Part shown: positions 34,501 to 42,854 of the stretch, in pieces
How the letters are laid out: each line of letters opens with the position of its first letter
Position numbering within the stretch: the stretch's first letter is position 1
Origin: Bacteroidota bacterium
Lineage (GTDB): Bacteria; Bacteroidota; Bacteroidia; Chitinophagales; Saprospiraceae
Assembly (NCBI GenBank): GCA_029572935.1
Contig: JAKQHM010000024.1
Span: 1 to 64,000, forward strand
Reading direction: 5' to 3'
DNA: 64,000 nt
The notes under the pieces: generated by a model
Databases searched by the model: none
The model's input: the letters and a program-made list of their open reading frames with translations, nothing else
What the model was told of the DNA's origin: nothing
Program-made: the position numbers and the translations under genes

Positions 34501-35618
34501 CCGGTATACCGGAAAGTGAATTGCACCAGATTTTTGAGCGTTTTTACCAATTGGACAACAGCTCCACCCGCCGAAATGAAGGTACCGGTATTGGACTGGC
34601 ACTTACAAGGGAGTTGGTCAGACTTATGGATGGTTCCATTCAAGTCAAAAGTCCGCCGGTAGGGGCCACGCGAGGTTCGGAATTCATCATTCGGATTCCT
34701 CTGAAAGTAGCCAGTCAATCAGATGTTGAATCCATTCAGGTCTCAGAAATACATGAATCTGAGTTTCATTCAGAAACTCTGGATAAACCCATATCCCATT
34801 TTATACCAGAGACAGCAGCTCCTTCCGGCAGTCCGGTTGTTTTGTTGGTAGAGGACAATACAGATGTGGTGGCATATACGGCCAGTTGTCTTTCAGATTA
34901 TAAATTACTCGTCGGAAAGGACGGAAGAGAGGGATTCGAAATTGCTACCGGATCTGTACCCGACCTGATCATCACCGATGTCATGATGCCGCACATCGAT
35001 GGTTTTGAGATGTGCCGGATGCTCCGACAGGACGAGCGTACCAGTCATATTCCGGTCATCATGCTCACGGCCAAAGCAGATATGCAAAGCAAACTGGAAG
35101 GGATAGCTCATGGGGCAGACGTATACCTGGAAAAACCTTTTCACAAGGAAGAATTATTGCTGCGCATCAAAAAGCTATTGGAACAGAGGAAAATTCTACA
35201 GGCATACTACATCAGACAGATCGGTATGACCGCCATAGCTGAGTCTGTCCAGGATCATGTTTCGCAGGTCGACTTCATCAAAAGTTCTGAACATGAATTC
35301 GTAAAAAAGGTGAAGGATCTGGTGGAAGGCAATTTTACGAATTACGATTTCAGTGTGGAGCAACTCAGTAAATCTTTGTTCATGAGCCATTCCCAATTGC
35401 ACCGCAAACTGGAAGCACTGACCGGGTGCTCACCCAATAAGTTTATACGCTCAGTGAGGCTCAATAAAGCTAAGGAACTTTTGTCCGATCCATCTCTGAA
35501 TATTGCGATGATCTCTCTGGATTGTGGCTATAACGATCCGGCTTATTTCGCCAGGGTTTTCAAGCAGGAAACCGGCTTGTCACCGCAGGAGTGGCGCAGC
35601 AGGGACTTGAGTAAATAG
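31518..35618 (+). CDS. Hybrid two-component system protein (sensor kinase-receiver-AraC)
   Basis: A 1366-residue one-protein signalling system. After a signal peptide come repeated two-component-propeller modules (EGLSQGMVFDMLQDEEGFIWVAT, GNGIRIIEEMADGRML, GLPDNVVYGILADGQGNIW), then a Y_Y_Y-like beta domain (LEFSSLDFTAPEQNKYRYRLAG), a membrane helix near residue 780, a HisKA/HATPase kinase (H842 in THEFRTP; DTGTGIPE; GTGIGLALTREL), a receiver (D1154 in ITDVMMPHIDG) and a C-terminal AraC-type helix-turn-helix. Such proteins normally sense oligosaccharides in the periplasm. The start codon is TTG at 31518; the only nearby ATG (31572) would remove the signal peptide. No susC/susD or glycoside-hydrolase gene is adjacent. 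Confidence 0.95.
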   Translation: MFRIKQNCSSLIFFLLIVMARPVLCQQEKAFESISVAEGLSQGMVFDMLQDEEGFIWVATKSGLNRYDGYGFKIFMNDPYNEYTLSSNTLNELFEDSKGRIWAGTENAGVNVYDKKTGLFYRIAHDPSNPSSLSGNGIRIIEEMADGRMLIATDQAGLNILNLPSDWKNSHANPKVTRLSLPGNRKVWGMGKDPDGNMWVCSLDGVVYRFDPEANSFVSIPGFRMYNSGYLNQDGSVLINNNLYLDKRNEIVPLFDTDKIPEGNILIATKSDLWEYHHRELYFYEISRWEKNRPVNWMEELPLATSTRICYPFLIDRSGILWSGAVGYGLRKYKNIHPLFVTKAPGNSLRMIVPAGNQDLYMVDYGYNWMNLKKDILQKDVFALTPGVKEVDNFIISSKNEYWIKSDKAGYFSFDPESNRLTAYPQINTDQAFGRKQPFLEDSRKRIWLPGQDGKISIWDPLNQKLDSIQINPGQEKIICTAILEDRNGTFWIGTENGYLKINIIGGDLSTAQIQWFYNDVQNRNSLNYNLVSCFLEDPFLPDQYLWIATKGGGLNRLDKRTGDYDHLTQKEGLPDNVVYGILADGQGNIWGSTNKGLFCMSKSDENQKRSFQFRNFTKTAGLQDDEFNSGAFAKLPDGMLAFGGVNGLNIFDPKEILEKSFTPPIYLTQILVGNVAIWPNDKTGILKNTIENTQSITLNHLQDILTLEFSSLDFTAPEQNKYRYRLAGIDPDWVESGNRRTATYLHLPSGRYVFKVQGSNNQGIWSNQTAEIEILVKPPWWLSWWAYALYGLCAAVGVRSYFRFKVNKARLQSQLHFEKNEAKRVKELDAIKTQLYANITHEFRTPLTVILGMANQIKNDPQKYLQSGVDMIVRNGENLLKLVNEMLDLSKLEDGKMTLRQVKGDIIAFLRYIVESFQSLAASEQKQFHFFSDTDELLVAFDPEKFRQIITNLFSNALKFTPAHGNIYVNISREAGAPGHETVNVVLRVKDTGTGIPESELHQIFERFYQLDNSSTRRNEGTGIGLALTRELVRLMDGSIQVKSPPVGATRGSEFIIRIPLKVASQSDVESIQVSEIHESEFHSETLDKPISHFIPETAAPSGSPVVLLVEDNTDVVAYTASCLSDYKLLVGKDGREGFEIATGSVPDLIITDVMMPHIDGFEMCRMLRQDERTSHIPVIMLTAKADMQSKLEGIAHGADVYLEKPFHKEELLLRIKKLLEQRKILQAYYIRQIGMTAIAESVQDHVSQVDFIKSSEHEFVKKVKDLVEGNFTNYDFSVEQLSKSLFMSHSQLHRKLEALTGCSPNKFIRSVRLNKAKELLSDPSLNIAMISLDCGYNDPAYFARVFKQETGLSPQEWRSRDLSK

Positions 35619-35865
35619 GATTTCCATTTTACTGATTTGTCCTGTTGCATAAATTTTTCCAGGGATCGGATGGGAGCATTATTGATTTATGGAAATGCCA
35701 TTTTTCTTCTTTAGTTACCTTTCCATTTAATTACATTGTATGCTATTTGACTTCATTGAATGATGAAATAATTGACCCGTTTTATGGCTTCAAAATTTAA
35801 TCATAATTATGATCATTTAGAAATGAAGGTCTGAATCCATTTAGAAAATGAATTTTTAAACATGT

Positions 35866-36081
35866 TTACTTTTTTTCTTCTGCTACATATTCCAATATAT
35901 CCCCAGGCTGGCAGTTTAATGCTTTACAAATGGATTCTAATGTGCTGAAGCGAATGGCTTTTGCCTTTCCTGTTTTCAGGATGGATAGATTGGAGAGAGT
36001 TAGTTCCACTTTTTCAGATAGCTCATTCAGCGACATTTTGCGCTTTGCCATCATGACATCTAAGTTTACAATGATAGGCAT
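35866..36081 (-). CDS. XRE-family helix-turn-helix regulator
   Basis: A 71-residue single-domain Cro/CI-type regulator (MAKRKMSLNELSEKVELT as helices 1-2; TLSNLSILKTGKAKAIRFSTLESICKAL as the recognition region), of the YozG-like group that is regularly paired with DUF2975 membrane proteins. Starts 3 bases after the DUF2975 gene stop, so the pair is one transcript. It is likely to bind the inverted repeat in the promoter upstream of the pair. Confidence 0.9.
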   Translation of the reverse strand: MPIIVNLDVMMAKRKMSLNELSEKVELTLSNLSILKTGKAKAIRFSTLESICKALNCQPGDILEYVAEEKK

Positions 36082-36084
36082 GGA

Positions 36085-36621
36085 TTATACAGTTAATTCG
36101 TTTTCGTTTTGCAACTCTATCCCTTTTTTAAAGATCATGGCAATGACAAATAAGATGGCAGACATCATCAGATAGGCTCCACTGTCATCCCAGTAGCGAC
36201 TGATCTCATGAGCATCATATCCCCTTTTGCTTATTTGTTTTACGAACTGATGGGCCAGGTAACTGATCAACCCAACTGAAAATGAGTAATAACTGATGGT
36301 TGTAATCTGATTTGAGATGGCTGTGGAAAATGGTTTTGAAATTTCCATTTTGGTAAACAATCTGATGACAAAGTAAAAAACAGTAGCCTTCAAAAATGAA
36401 AGAATGAGGATTAGGCTAAATAATGCATTGTACAGCAAAAAACTTTGCTCATAGATTTTGGAGAGGTCCAGACCGAGATGCAGGTTATGAGTGGCAACAG
36501 GTTTGAATAAGCTGTAAACGAAATTGAAAATTAGTGTCCCGGTTTGAATGCAAAGTCCGGCGAAAATGAGCCAACAAGCGGTTTGAATGGCTTTCCAAAT
36601 GAAATCGTCTGTTTTCGACAT
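36085..36621 (-). CDS. DUF2975 membrane protein
   Basis: A 178-residue membrane protein with four hydrophobic helices (about 10-33, 60-85, 105-125, 145-168) and the layout of the DUF2975 family. The function is unknown, but the conserved pairing with a small XRE regulator suggests the membrane protein controls, or is controlled by, that regulator. It is preceded by a complete promoter. Confidence 0.82.
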   Translation of the reverse strand: MSKTDDFIWKAIQTACWLIFAGLCIQTGTLIFNFVYSLFKPVATHNLHLGLDLSKIYEQSFLLYNALFSLILILSFLKATVFYFVIRLFTKMEISKPFSTAISNQITTISYYSFSVGLISYLAHQFVKQISKRGYDAHEISRYWDDSGAYLMMSAILFVIAMIFKKGIELQNENELTV

Positions 36622-36969
36622 AATGGTAATGTTTTTTAGTAGGGCAAAGGTATTTAGAAATTATTGAAAAACAATAAAAATATAACAAAAAACATTAAAA
36701 AAGTATTGAAATACGTATTTTTTAGGCATAATTTACTCTTAGTCATTGAGTTGTGTCAAATTGATGTGATCACTCTTAATTCGTTATTTTGTCATGGATA
36801 ATAAAATCATGCAGCTGCGAAGTGAATAAACATCATTACACATGGTAAAGGATCCAGTTTTTTCTTCAGATTCAGGAATGTCCAGGTGACTCGTGAAAGA
36901 GGATCATACAGATGACTTATGATTTAAAGAACCGGAACCGAACTGATTACCTCTGTTCCCAATCCGTGC
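36622..36969. other. Intergenic region between DUF2975 and zinc-PLC-fold genes
   Basis: This 348-base gap contains the promoter and inverted repeat of the DUF2975/XRE operon (36645-36677) and an AT-rich tract (36661-36730). The remaining half (36740-36969) lies beyond the 3' end of the PLC-fold gene; I see no gene or clear terminator there. Confidence 0.5.
36645..36677 (-). promoter_or_regulatory. Promoter with overlapping inverted repeat for the DUF2975/XRE operon
   Basis: On the minus strand, TTG (36674-36672) and TACCTTTG (36652-36645) are 19 bases apart, an ideal match to the Bacteroidota -33/-7 promoter. The -33 element lies inside the inverted repeat TTATTG-N5-CAATAA (36661-36677), which is well placed as a repressor operator. 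Predicted transcription start about 36638, giving a leader of about 17 bases. Confidence 0.7.
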
Positions 36970-38205
36970 CTACTCGTGTACCCGGATTCGGCTTCGCTGA
37001 CGATCGTCCACGGCCTTTCCCTCATCGGTATTGAATTCTGTCCAGTCACCGCTGCTTTGGCTCAGGTCAGGCTGACCGGCTTCTGTCCAGGCAGAGTACC
37101 ACACAGACCCTATGGCAAGTATACAGGCTCGAAAACGGGCTTCTACCTGACGGTCGAGTTGTTCGTGGTAGAGTCTTGCGTAGTCTCGGCAGGGTAGTTT
37201 GGTGACTACGCCAAGGCGGGTCTCGTAGCAGTATTGCAGATCGGCCGGCAAGCTCTGGCTGAGACGTTTTTCTATACTCAGTACGCTGTCTACCCCCTGG
37301 TGGCTGGCGCGTACCACATTCCAGATGAAGGCCTCCGGGTCAGGCAGGAAGGACGAGCGACCTACGAGAAAGTCAAATTCCTCTTCGGCAAAAAGTTCCG
37401 GGATCCGGCTTTCCCAAAAGGCATGAATGCCTTCCTGTCCTGTTAGTTGACCGTTGTAATTTTTGGTAGTATGCAGGGGTACGTGTGCATCCCCTATATA
37501 ATGCCCAATGTCTGCCGAAAGTCTGACGATGGCGGGCAGGTTGCGTGCTTCGAAGGCCTTGATCAATCTTCTGTAGTGTTGTGGAAAAAAGTAGGGCAGG
37601 ATCCCATGTTTGCTGAAGCGATCGTCGATCCATAACTGCCCTCCGGATGATAGTTGTGTGCCTGTAAGTTCAGAGGCTATCGCTCCGGGCAATAACCAAT
37701 CGTACTCGTCGTATTCGGCCAATGCATGCTCTTTGAGCCAGCGCAGTCCTTCTCGCTCCGGAATTTCGGACCTCAGCATCAGTCGGGCTGTGCGGAAAGC
37801 CTCCGTGAACCTGCGGGGGGATTCCCGCAGCACCTCCAGATCCATGGTGTCAAAAACCAGCAGGCTGTCCCTGTCTTCCACCCAATAGAACACGGCTGTC
37901 CGCCAGATCGCCCGTGCATGGTCTCTGGGTAAAGAATCCAATGCGCCCTTGCCCCAGTGATCCAGATCGATGTAATGCCGTACAGCTTCGCCCCGCACTG
38001 CGTAGCGCCGTTTGTCGGGATCAACGGCATGTTCCCGGATTTCCTCCAGATGTTCTTTGTAAAATCCGATCAGCTTGGGTGGCAGGGTATAGATGGCCAG
38101 TTCGTTTAGCTTCTTATGTGCATAAAAACCCCAGTCCTCGCAAAGGGGAGGGCGAAAGGATAGCAGAAAGAATGGCAATAGTAAATATGGGTATCTCCGG
38201 ATCAC
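36970..38205 (-). CDS. Zinc-dependent phospholipase C/S1-P1 nuclease-fold secreted protein
   Basis: A 411-residue exported protein. After the signal peptide, WGFYAHKKLNELAI gives the N-terminal Trp and first His ligands of the fold; HYIDLDHWGKG and IGHYIGDAHVPLHTTKNYNG supply the central HxxxD-x-H ligands, and GIHAFWESRIPEL a further histidine. This ligand set is much more complete than in the protein at 23174-25099, and activity is plausible. Bacteroidota homologues are annotated as zinc-dependent phospholipase C family without a tested substrate. The C-terminal 40 residues are polar and charged. Apparently a single-gene transcript. Confidence 0.8.
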   Translation of the reverse strand: MIRRYPYLLLPFFLLSFRPPLCEDWGFYAHKKLNELAIYTLPPKLIGFYKEHLEEIREHAVDPDKRRYAVRGEAVRHYIDLDHWGKGALDSLPRDHARAIWRTAVFYWVEDRDSLLVFDTMDLEVLRESPRRFTEAFRTARLMLRSEIPEREGLRWLKEHALAEYDEYDWLLPGAIASELTGTQLSSGGQLWIDDRFSKHGILPYFFPQHYRRLIKAFEARNLPAIVRLSADIGHYIGDAHVPLHTTKNYNGQLTGQEGIHAFWESRIPELFAEEEFDFLVGRSSFLPDPEAFIWNVVRASHQGVDSVLSIEKRLSQSLPADLQYCYETRLGVVTKLPCRDYARLYHEQLDRQVEARFRACILAIGSVWYSAWTEAGQPDLSQSSGDWTEFNTDEGKAVDDRQRSRIRVHE

Positions 38206-38441
38206 AACGTAAATTTAGCCAGGATCCTGGAATGAAAATGATGATGCGGAAGAAAATATCTCTCCACGATATGAGCCGGCTATCCTGGTAAGGAAGAGAT
38301 GGGTTAACTTAAAAAGATAGTACGCTGGAGTTTATGGTCCATAGACCCATAAACTTGATTTTATTTTAAACCAAAGCAAGAAGACAAATGCTATGAGACA
38401 TCAGCTTACATTAACTTAAGTGCATGTTTTCCATGCTTCCC

Positions 38442-39461
38442 TTATTCTCCCTTTTTCATCTCCTCCAGATTCCGGAGGATCGAGCTGATCTGCTGGATTT
38501 GCAGAATGAGGAAATCCCCGTCGCTTCGGTTGGCAAAGAAGCGGAAAAATTTCTTTCTGTTCAGAAATTCAGGGGAGAGGTCTACCGGCTTTTCGGTCTC
38601 TTCGTTGATGGGATACAGACTGACGATCAAGGAATCCTGACCACCTGTCCTGCCTGCGGCGATCCGGCAAAAGGGGATCATTTGGGCGATCTCGTTACGC
38701 TCCGGATTGCGGTTTTGGAAATTCTCTGTTTGAGCGATGCACAGGTTTTCGATGTAGGACCTCAGAAATTTCGATTTGACGCCGTCCAGGTGTTGATCCG
38801 ATGATCCCGGAATGGAAAGCTTGTAGCTGTTTTCGATTTGCCGGATGACGAAGGAAGATTCGGGTTGATAGGGATAACTTACCTCCACCCCGGTGATCTC
38901 GGCTGGATCCAGGGGAACCAGGGATCGGTCCCGCCAGTCATCCAAAGCGATGTCGTACCGATGGCGGATGTTGGATTGCTTCTTGTTAAGGTGCATGATG
39001 TAGGGCTGCCGGTAGCCATCCATCAGAAAATAGACGCCGGTCTCGTCGTTGGTGACGCCACCGATGTAATAGGTTTTGAGTTTCTCGTCGTTTTTTCCAT
39101 AGATCTCGACCTTGAGGCCTACTTCCGCCAGGTCTTTCATTATCCCTTCATAGGCTGATTTGGGAGGGATGGATTTGATGCTCAGACCTGTCATGGCATC
39201 CAGCAGGTTGTTGATCGGACTTTTAAAAACACGGTATTTTCCATTCACATACCAGATGTCTTGTTTTCGTTCCAGCGTAATGGGATCAGCGCCCCGTTTT
39301 GCCAAAAAAATCTTGTGGATGTCACGCGCATCTTCGATGGCAAATTTGCGATCGGCTGTATCGATCGTGGATTTGGGATTGATCTTGCGCCAGAGAAACC
39401 AGCTAGCCGATGCCAGCACAATAAAGGATATGAGAATCAGGTAAAAGTTTTTATTCTTCAT
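38442..39461 (-). CDS. DUF4340 protein
   Basis: A 339-residue protein with one N-terminal membrane helix (about 5-24) and an extracytoplasmic domain of the DUF4340 family (residues 45-300; WYVNGKYRVFKSPINNLLDAMTGL and YYIGGVTNDETGVYFLMDG). The family regularly follows ABC_transp_aux (GldG-type) genes, and its start overlaps the gldG stop by four bases (ATGA). Role unknown; the genetic link implies it works with the GldAFG transporter. Confidence 0.85.
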   Translation of the reverse strand: MKNKNFYLILISFIVLASASWFLWRKINPKSTIDTADRKFAIEDARDIHKIFLAKRGADPITLERKQDIWYVNGKYRVFKSPINNLLDAMTGLSIKSIPPKSAYEGIMKDLAEVGLKVEIYGKNDEKLKTYYIGGVTNDETGVYFLMDGYRQPYIMHLNKKQSNIRHRYDIALDDWRDRSLVPLDPAEITGVEVSYPYQPESSFVIRQIENSYKLSIPGSSDQHLDGVKSKFLRSYIENLCIAQTENFQNRNPERNEIAQMIPFCRIAAGRTGGQDSLIVSLYPINEETEKPVDLSPEFLNRKKFFRFFANRSDGDFLILQIQQISSILRNLEEMKKGE

Positions 39462-41158
39462 TTGAGATATTTCCTTTTTCTGATCTGATGATTGAATATT
39501 CCCAGAAGGCCAAGCAGAACGATGGGCAGCCCGATGTTGAATACTTGCCAGAAGGTTTTTTCTTTTTCTGTCTTCACCTTGTCCAGCAATCTGAGTTTAA
39601 ATTGCTTGGATCGGGCAACGAGCACGTGGTTGGGATCGATCAGGTACTCCACGGCATTGAGGACAAAATCTTTGTTACCGTCGAAGGTGGTTTTCTCCCA
39701 GCGGCTGTACCCCATGGGTGCGCTCTTTCCGGTTTCGGCATCGTACAGGTTCCTGGGCAGGTCTCCATCCGCCACGACGATGACCGCAGTGGGATCAGAC
39801 AAAGGCCTGAATTCCATGTTGAGAGAAGAGAGGGTGCTTTTCATTTCTTCCGTAACACGGTTTTCATAAAGAGATGAAAACTGGCCTTCCACGAGTACGG
39901 CAAGAGGCAGATTGGGTTTATTGAATTTATCGGGCTCTGGTTTGTATCGAAGGATGTCGAAACCAACCTTCATGGGAGCCAGCTGGTAGCGGCTGTATTG
40001 GGAAGAACTGAGCAGTACGGATTTTTTCAGGGGCGTCTTGGTGCGCAGGGTGTCTATGGAAGAAACAAATTCAAAATTGACCCGGTCGATGTTGCTGACG
40101 ATTGGGTGGTTGCCTTTTGAGGCCACCAGGGGATGATAATACCAGGGGAAAAGTTCGATCTGAGGTTTGCCACCTTGTTTGCCGATCACCTGTGGGATTC
40201 TGGAACATTCAATGTCAAGCACCAGATTGGGTTCTATGCGGACTCCAAATTCAAAGAAAAGATCACCCAGCCCCAGATCCAGTGGTTCAGGTATATATTC
40301 GTTTCGGACCGCGAGTGAATCGAGTGTCATGGCCATACCATCGACAAAGAAAAGGATCCGTCCGCCATGCATCAGGTATTGATCCAGTTTGAATTTATCC
40401 TTGTCCTCAAATTTGCGAATGGGTCTGGGTACAATGAGCAGGCTGATTTCCGGGCTGATCTGCACCACACTGTCCAGGTTCAGACGACCTACGTTGTAAA
40501 AGGGATACAGCATACTGATGAGGGACTTGGCATACTCCGCTTCCAGTTCTCCATGTCCCGTGGAAATGGCGATGTTCTTTTTCTCCTTGTACTGGAGCTT
40601 ATGGATGGCATTGGCAAATTTATATTCCAGCAGACTGATGGAGTTGCTGAGATTGGTCTCCTGATCCTGATCCGCAGAACTTTCCAGCAGGTTGACGGCG
40701 ATGCTTCTTTCTCCGAAACTGAAAATAGCATAGGGATAAATGATCTGTTCCTTGTTTTCAGATCCGCTTCGCACAAAGAGGTTGGTAGGAACCAAACCAT
40801 CTTTGCGCAGCTCCTCGCGCCGTGCATTGATTTCCTGGATCGTGCCCGCATTGGGATCTTCAAACTCGTATTCGATGTAGCCGGACAGGGAGGCAAACTG
40901 ATCCAGCATTTCTTTCGTGCTTTGCTGTAACCTCTTAAAACCGGCGGGAAATTCACCTTCGAGCAGAACACGTACCAGGATCACGTCTGGAACTTTACTG
41001 ACGATCTCTGCCGTGGCGGGTGTCAGGGTAAACCTCTTTTCTTCAGTCAGGTCCCAGGATCCATAAAAAAAGGATCCCAGAATGTTGATAAAAACGAGGA
41101 TTCCAGCGACCAGAAGGATGCTGAGCGTGTTTTGGAATTTGCTTCTAACATTCATCAT
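39458..41158 (-). CDS. gldG: Gliding-motility ABC transporter auxiliary protein GldG
   Basis: A 566-residue membrane protein of the GldG/ABC_transp_aux family. It has an N-terminal helix (about 12-32), a large extracytoplasmic domain starting DLTEEKRFTLTPATAEI with the ATGHGE-like ISTGHGELE motif near residue 195, and a C-terminal helix (about 540-560). With GldA and GldF it forms an ABC complex required for gliding in Flavobacterium johnsoniae. Its start lies directly after the gldF stop. This canonical copy differs from the second, shorter copy at 60515-61996. Confidence 0.92.
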   Translation of the reverse strand: MMNVRSKFQNTLSILLVAGILVFINILGSFFYGSWDLTEEKRFTLTPATAEIVSKVPDVILVRVLLEGEFPAGFKRLQQSTKEMLDQFASLSGYIEYEFEDPNAGTIQEINARREELRKDGLVPTNLFVRSGSENKEQIIYPYAIFSFGERSIAVNLLESSADQDQETNLSNSISLLEYKFANAIHKLQYKEKKNIAISTGHGELEAEYAKSLISMLYPFYNVGRLNLDSVVQISPEISLLIVPRPIRKFEDKDKFKLDQYLMHGGRILFFVDGMAMTLDSLAVRNEYIPEPLDLGLGDLFFEFGVRIEPNLVLDIECSRIPQVIGKQGGKPQIELFPWYYHPLVASKGNHPIVSNIDRVNFEFVSSIDTLRTKTPLKKSVLLSSSQYSRYQLAPMKVGFDILRYKPEPDKFNKPNLPLAVLVEGQFSSLYENRVTEEMKSTLSSLNMEFRPLSDPTAVIVVADGDLPRNLYDAETGKSAPMGYSRWEKTTFDGNKDFVLNAVEYLIDPNHVLVARSKQFKLRLLDKVKTEKEKTFWQVFNIGLPIVLLGLLGIFNHQIRKRKYLK

Positions 41159-41890
41159 TCAGAAGATCCTGTTTTTGATCCAATGGATCGTGAGGTAAAG
41201 GAAGAATGCGATCAGGCTCAAGAAGTAAATCACATTTCGAGAATCTACATTGCCTTTGCTGAGCGCATTGTAGTGGTAGTCCATTCCGATCATCGCGACT
41301 ATGTCATCTGATTTTCCGAAAAAGAGGGGAAGCTTACTCAGGAAATAAAATCCATAGTAAAACAAAAAGCAAAGCAAGACCGAAAAAAGGAAGGACACGA
41401 TTTGATTTTTGCTGAGTGCTGAACCAAAAATTCCGACAGCCGTAAAGGATGAGGCCAAAAAGACCAATCCGATGTAAGATCCTGCCACTGCGCCGCTATC
41501 GAGATTTCCAGGCGGTGATCCCAATTGATACACCGAGTAATAATACAGCAGGGTAGGGATCAGCGTAATGGCAGATAGGCTGACACAAGCCAGGAATTTT
41601 CCGAGGACGATCTGGGTCTCAGTGATGGGTTTGGTAATCAGGATCTCAAGTGTTCCGGATTGGATTTCTTCTGAAAAGGAACGCATGGTCACTGCCGGTA
41701 TGATGAAAAGTAAAATCAAAGGAGCCAGACTGAATAATGGATCCATGGAAGCGTAAGAGGAATCCAGAATTCCGGTATCCGGAAAAACCCACATGGTGAG
41801 CCCCATAATCAGCAGAAATACGGCAATGACCACATAACCGATCAGCGAACTGAAGAAAGAGGAAAGCTCTTTTTGATAGATAGTCCACAT
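41159..41890 (-). CDS. gldF: Gliding-motility ABC transporter permease GldF
   Basis: A 243-residue ABC-2-type permease with six hydrophobic helices. The motif TMRSFSEEIQSGTLEILITKPITETQIVLGKFLA is shared by the GldF family (only its key parts are stated here: SEEIQSGT and KPITETQIVLGK). It lies 6 bases after gldA and is followed immediately by gldG. It forms the membrane channel of the GldAFG complex. Confidence 0.92.
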   Translation of the reverse strand: MWTIYQKELSSFFSSLIGYVVIAVFLLIMGLTMWVFPDTGILDSSYASMDPLFSLAPLILLFIIPAVTMRSFSEEIQSGTLEILITKPITETQIVLGKFLACVSLSAITLIPTLLYYYSVYQLGSPPGNLDSGAVAGSYIGLVFLASSFTAVGIFGSALSKNQIVSFLFSVLLCFLFYYGFYFLSKLPLFFGKSDDIVAMIGMDYHYNALSKGNVDSRNVIYFLSLIAFFLYLTIHWIKNRIF

Positions 41891-41896
41891 AGCGGA

Positions 41897-42814
41897 TCAG
41901 TTTTTTGTAGTTTTTGTGAGCAGGGAGAACACGTCTTCCACACTTGATTTTTCGCGACTCATTTCGAGAAGGGTCCACCGGTTTTGAACGGCTGTGTGAA
42001 AAATGGTTTCTCTGAGGTCTGATTTGAGGTTGGCATAGATGGTGTATCTTCCCTTGCCATGGTGTTTGACATTTTGCACGCCTGAGAGCGCTTTGATGAT
42101 GCTTTCGACCACTTCTCCGGCAAACTCCACATGCACGATCTGGCGGTCCAGCCCCATGGACTCGAGCGTTTCAATGGAATCATCTGCCACGATTCTACCT
42201 TGGTTGATGATGATCACGCGGTCGCAAAGAGCCTTAACCTCTTGCATGATGTGTGTGGAGAAGATCAGTGTTTTCTCTTTTCCGAATCCTTTGATGAGGT
42301 TTCGGATATCCTGAATCTGATTGGGATCCAGTCCGGAGGTCGGTTCGTCCAGGATGAGGACTTCCGGGTCGTGGATGAGTGCCTGACAAAGTCCGACCCG
42401 CTGGCGATATCCTTTGGACAGAGAGCCAATCTGTTTGTTTTGTTCGCGACCGAGTCCCGTCAATTCGATCAGCTCATTGATCCGTTTCGTGGGTTGGGCA
42501 GTGTCCGTGATGCGGGCAAATGTCTGCAGGTATTCCCGTACATACATATCCTTGTACAAGGGGTTGTGCTCAGGCAGGTAACCGATTTTTCGCTTGGCCT
42601 CGACGGGATGCTCCGAAACGTCGAAGCCACAGATGCGCGCCGTGCCTGAGCTCGGACTCAGATAGCCGGTCAGGATCTTCATCGTGGTGGTCTTTCCGGC
42701 TCCGTTGGGCCCCAGAAATCCCAGGATCTGCCCTTTGGAGACTTCAAAGCTGATGCCATCCAGCGCTTTCTGGTTTCCGTAAATTTTCACCAATTCATGG
42801 ACTTGTACAGACAT
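41897..42814 (-). CDS. gldA: Gliding-motility ABC transporter ATP-binding protein GldA
   Basis: A 305-residue ABC ATPase. Walker A is GPNGAGKTTTMK (about 35-46), the signature LSKGYRQRVGL (133-143) and Walker B LILDEPTSGLDP (154-165), followed by a GldA-type C-terminal extension. It energises GldF/GldG. It starts about 40 bases after the truB stop, and a -7 promoter box (42840-42847) precedes it, so the gld operon may be transcribed separately as well as from upstream. Confidence 0.93.
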   Translation of the reverse strand: MSVQVHELVKIYGNQKALDGISFEVSKGQILGFLGPNGAGKTTTMKILTGYLSPSSGTARICGFDVSEHPVEAKRKIGYLPEHNPLYKDMYVREYLQTFARITDTAQPTKRINELIELTGLGREQNKQIGSLSKGYRQRVGLCQALIHDPEVLILDEPTSGLDPNQIQDIRNLIKGFGKEKTLIFSTHIMQEVKALCDRVIIINQGRIVADDSIETLESMGLDRQIVHVEFAGEVVESIIKALSGVQNVKHHGKGRYTIYANLKSDLRETIFHTAVQNRWTLLEMSREKSSVEDVFSLLTKTTKN

Positions 42815-42839
42815 GCATTTTATTTTTGGAGCAGAGGGC

Positions 42840-42847
42840 CAAAGTTA
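42840..42847 (-). promoter_or_regulatory. Candidate -7 promoter box upstream of gldA
   Basis: Minus-strand TAACTTTG matches TAnnTTTG exactly, 26 bases before the gldA ATG and just past the truB stop. No TTG at the normal -33 distance. Confidence 0.42.
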
Positions 42848-42854
42848 GAACGAA

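Noticed and set aside
40367..40930. A 187-codon plus-strand frame inside gldG
   Set aside because: Antisense to gldG; no motif and no upstream signals.
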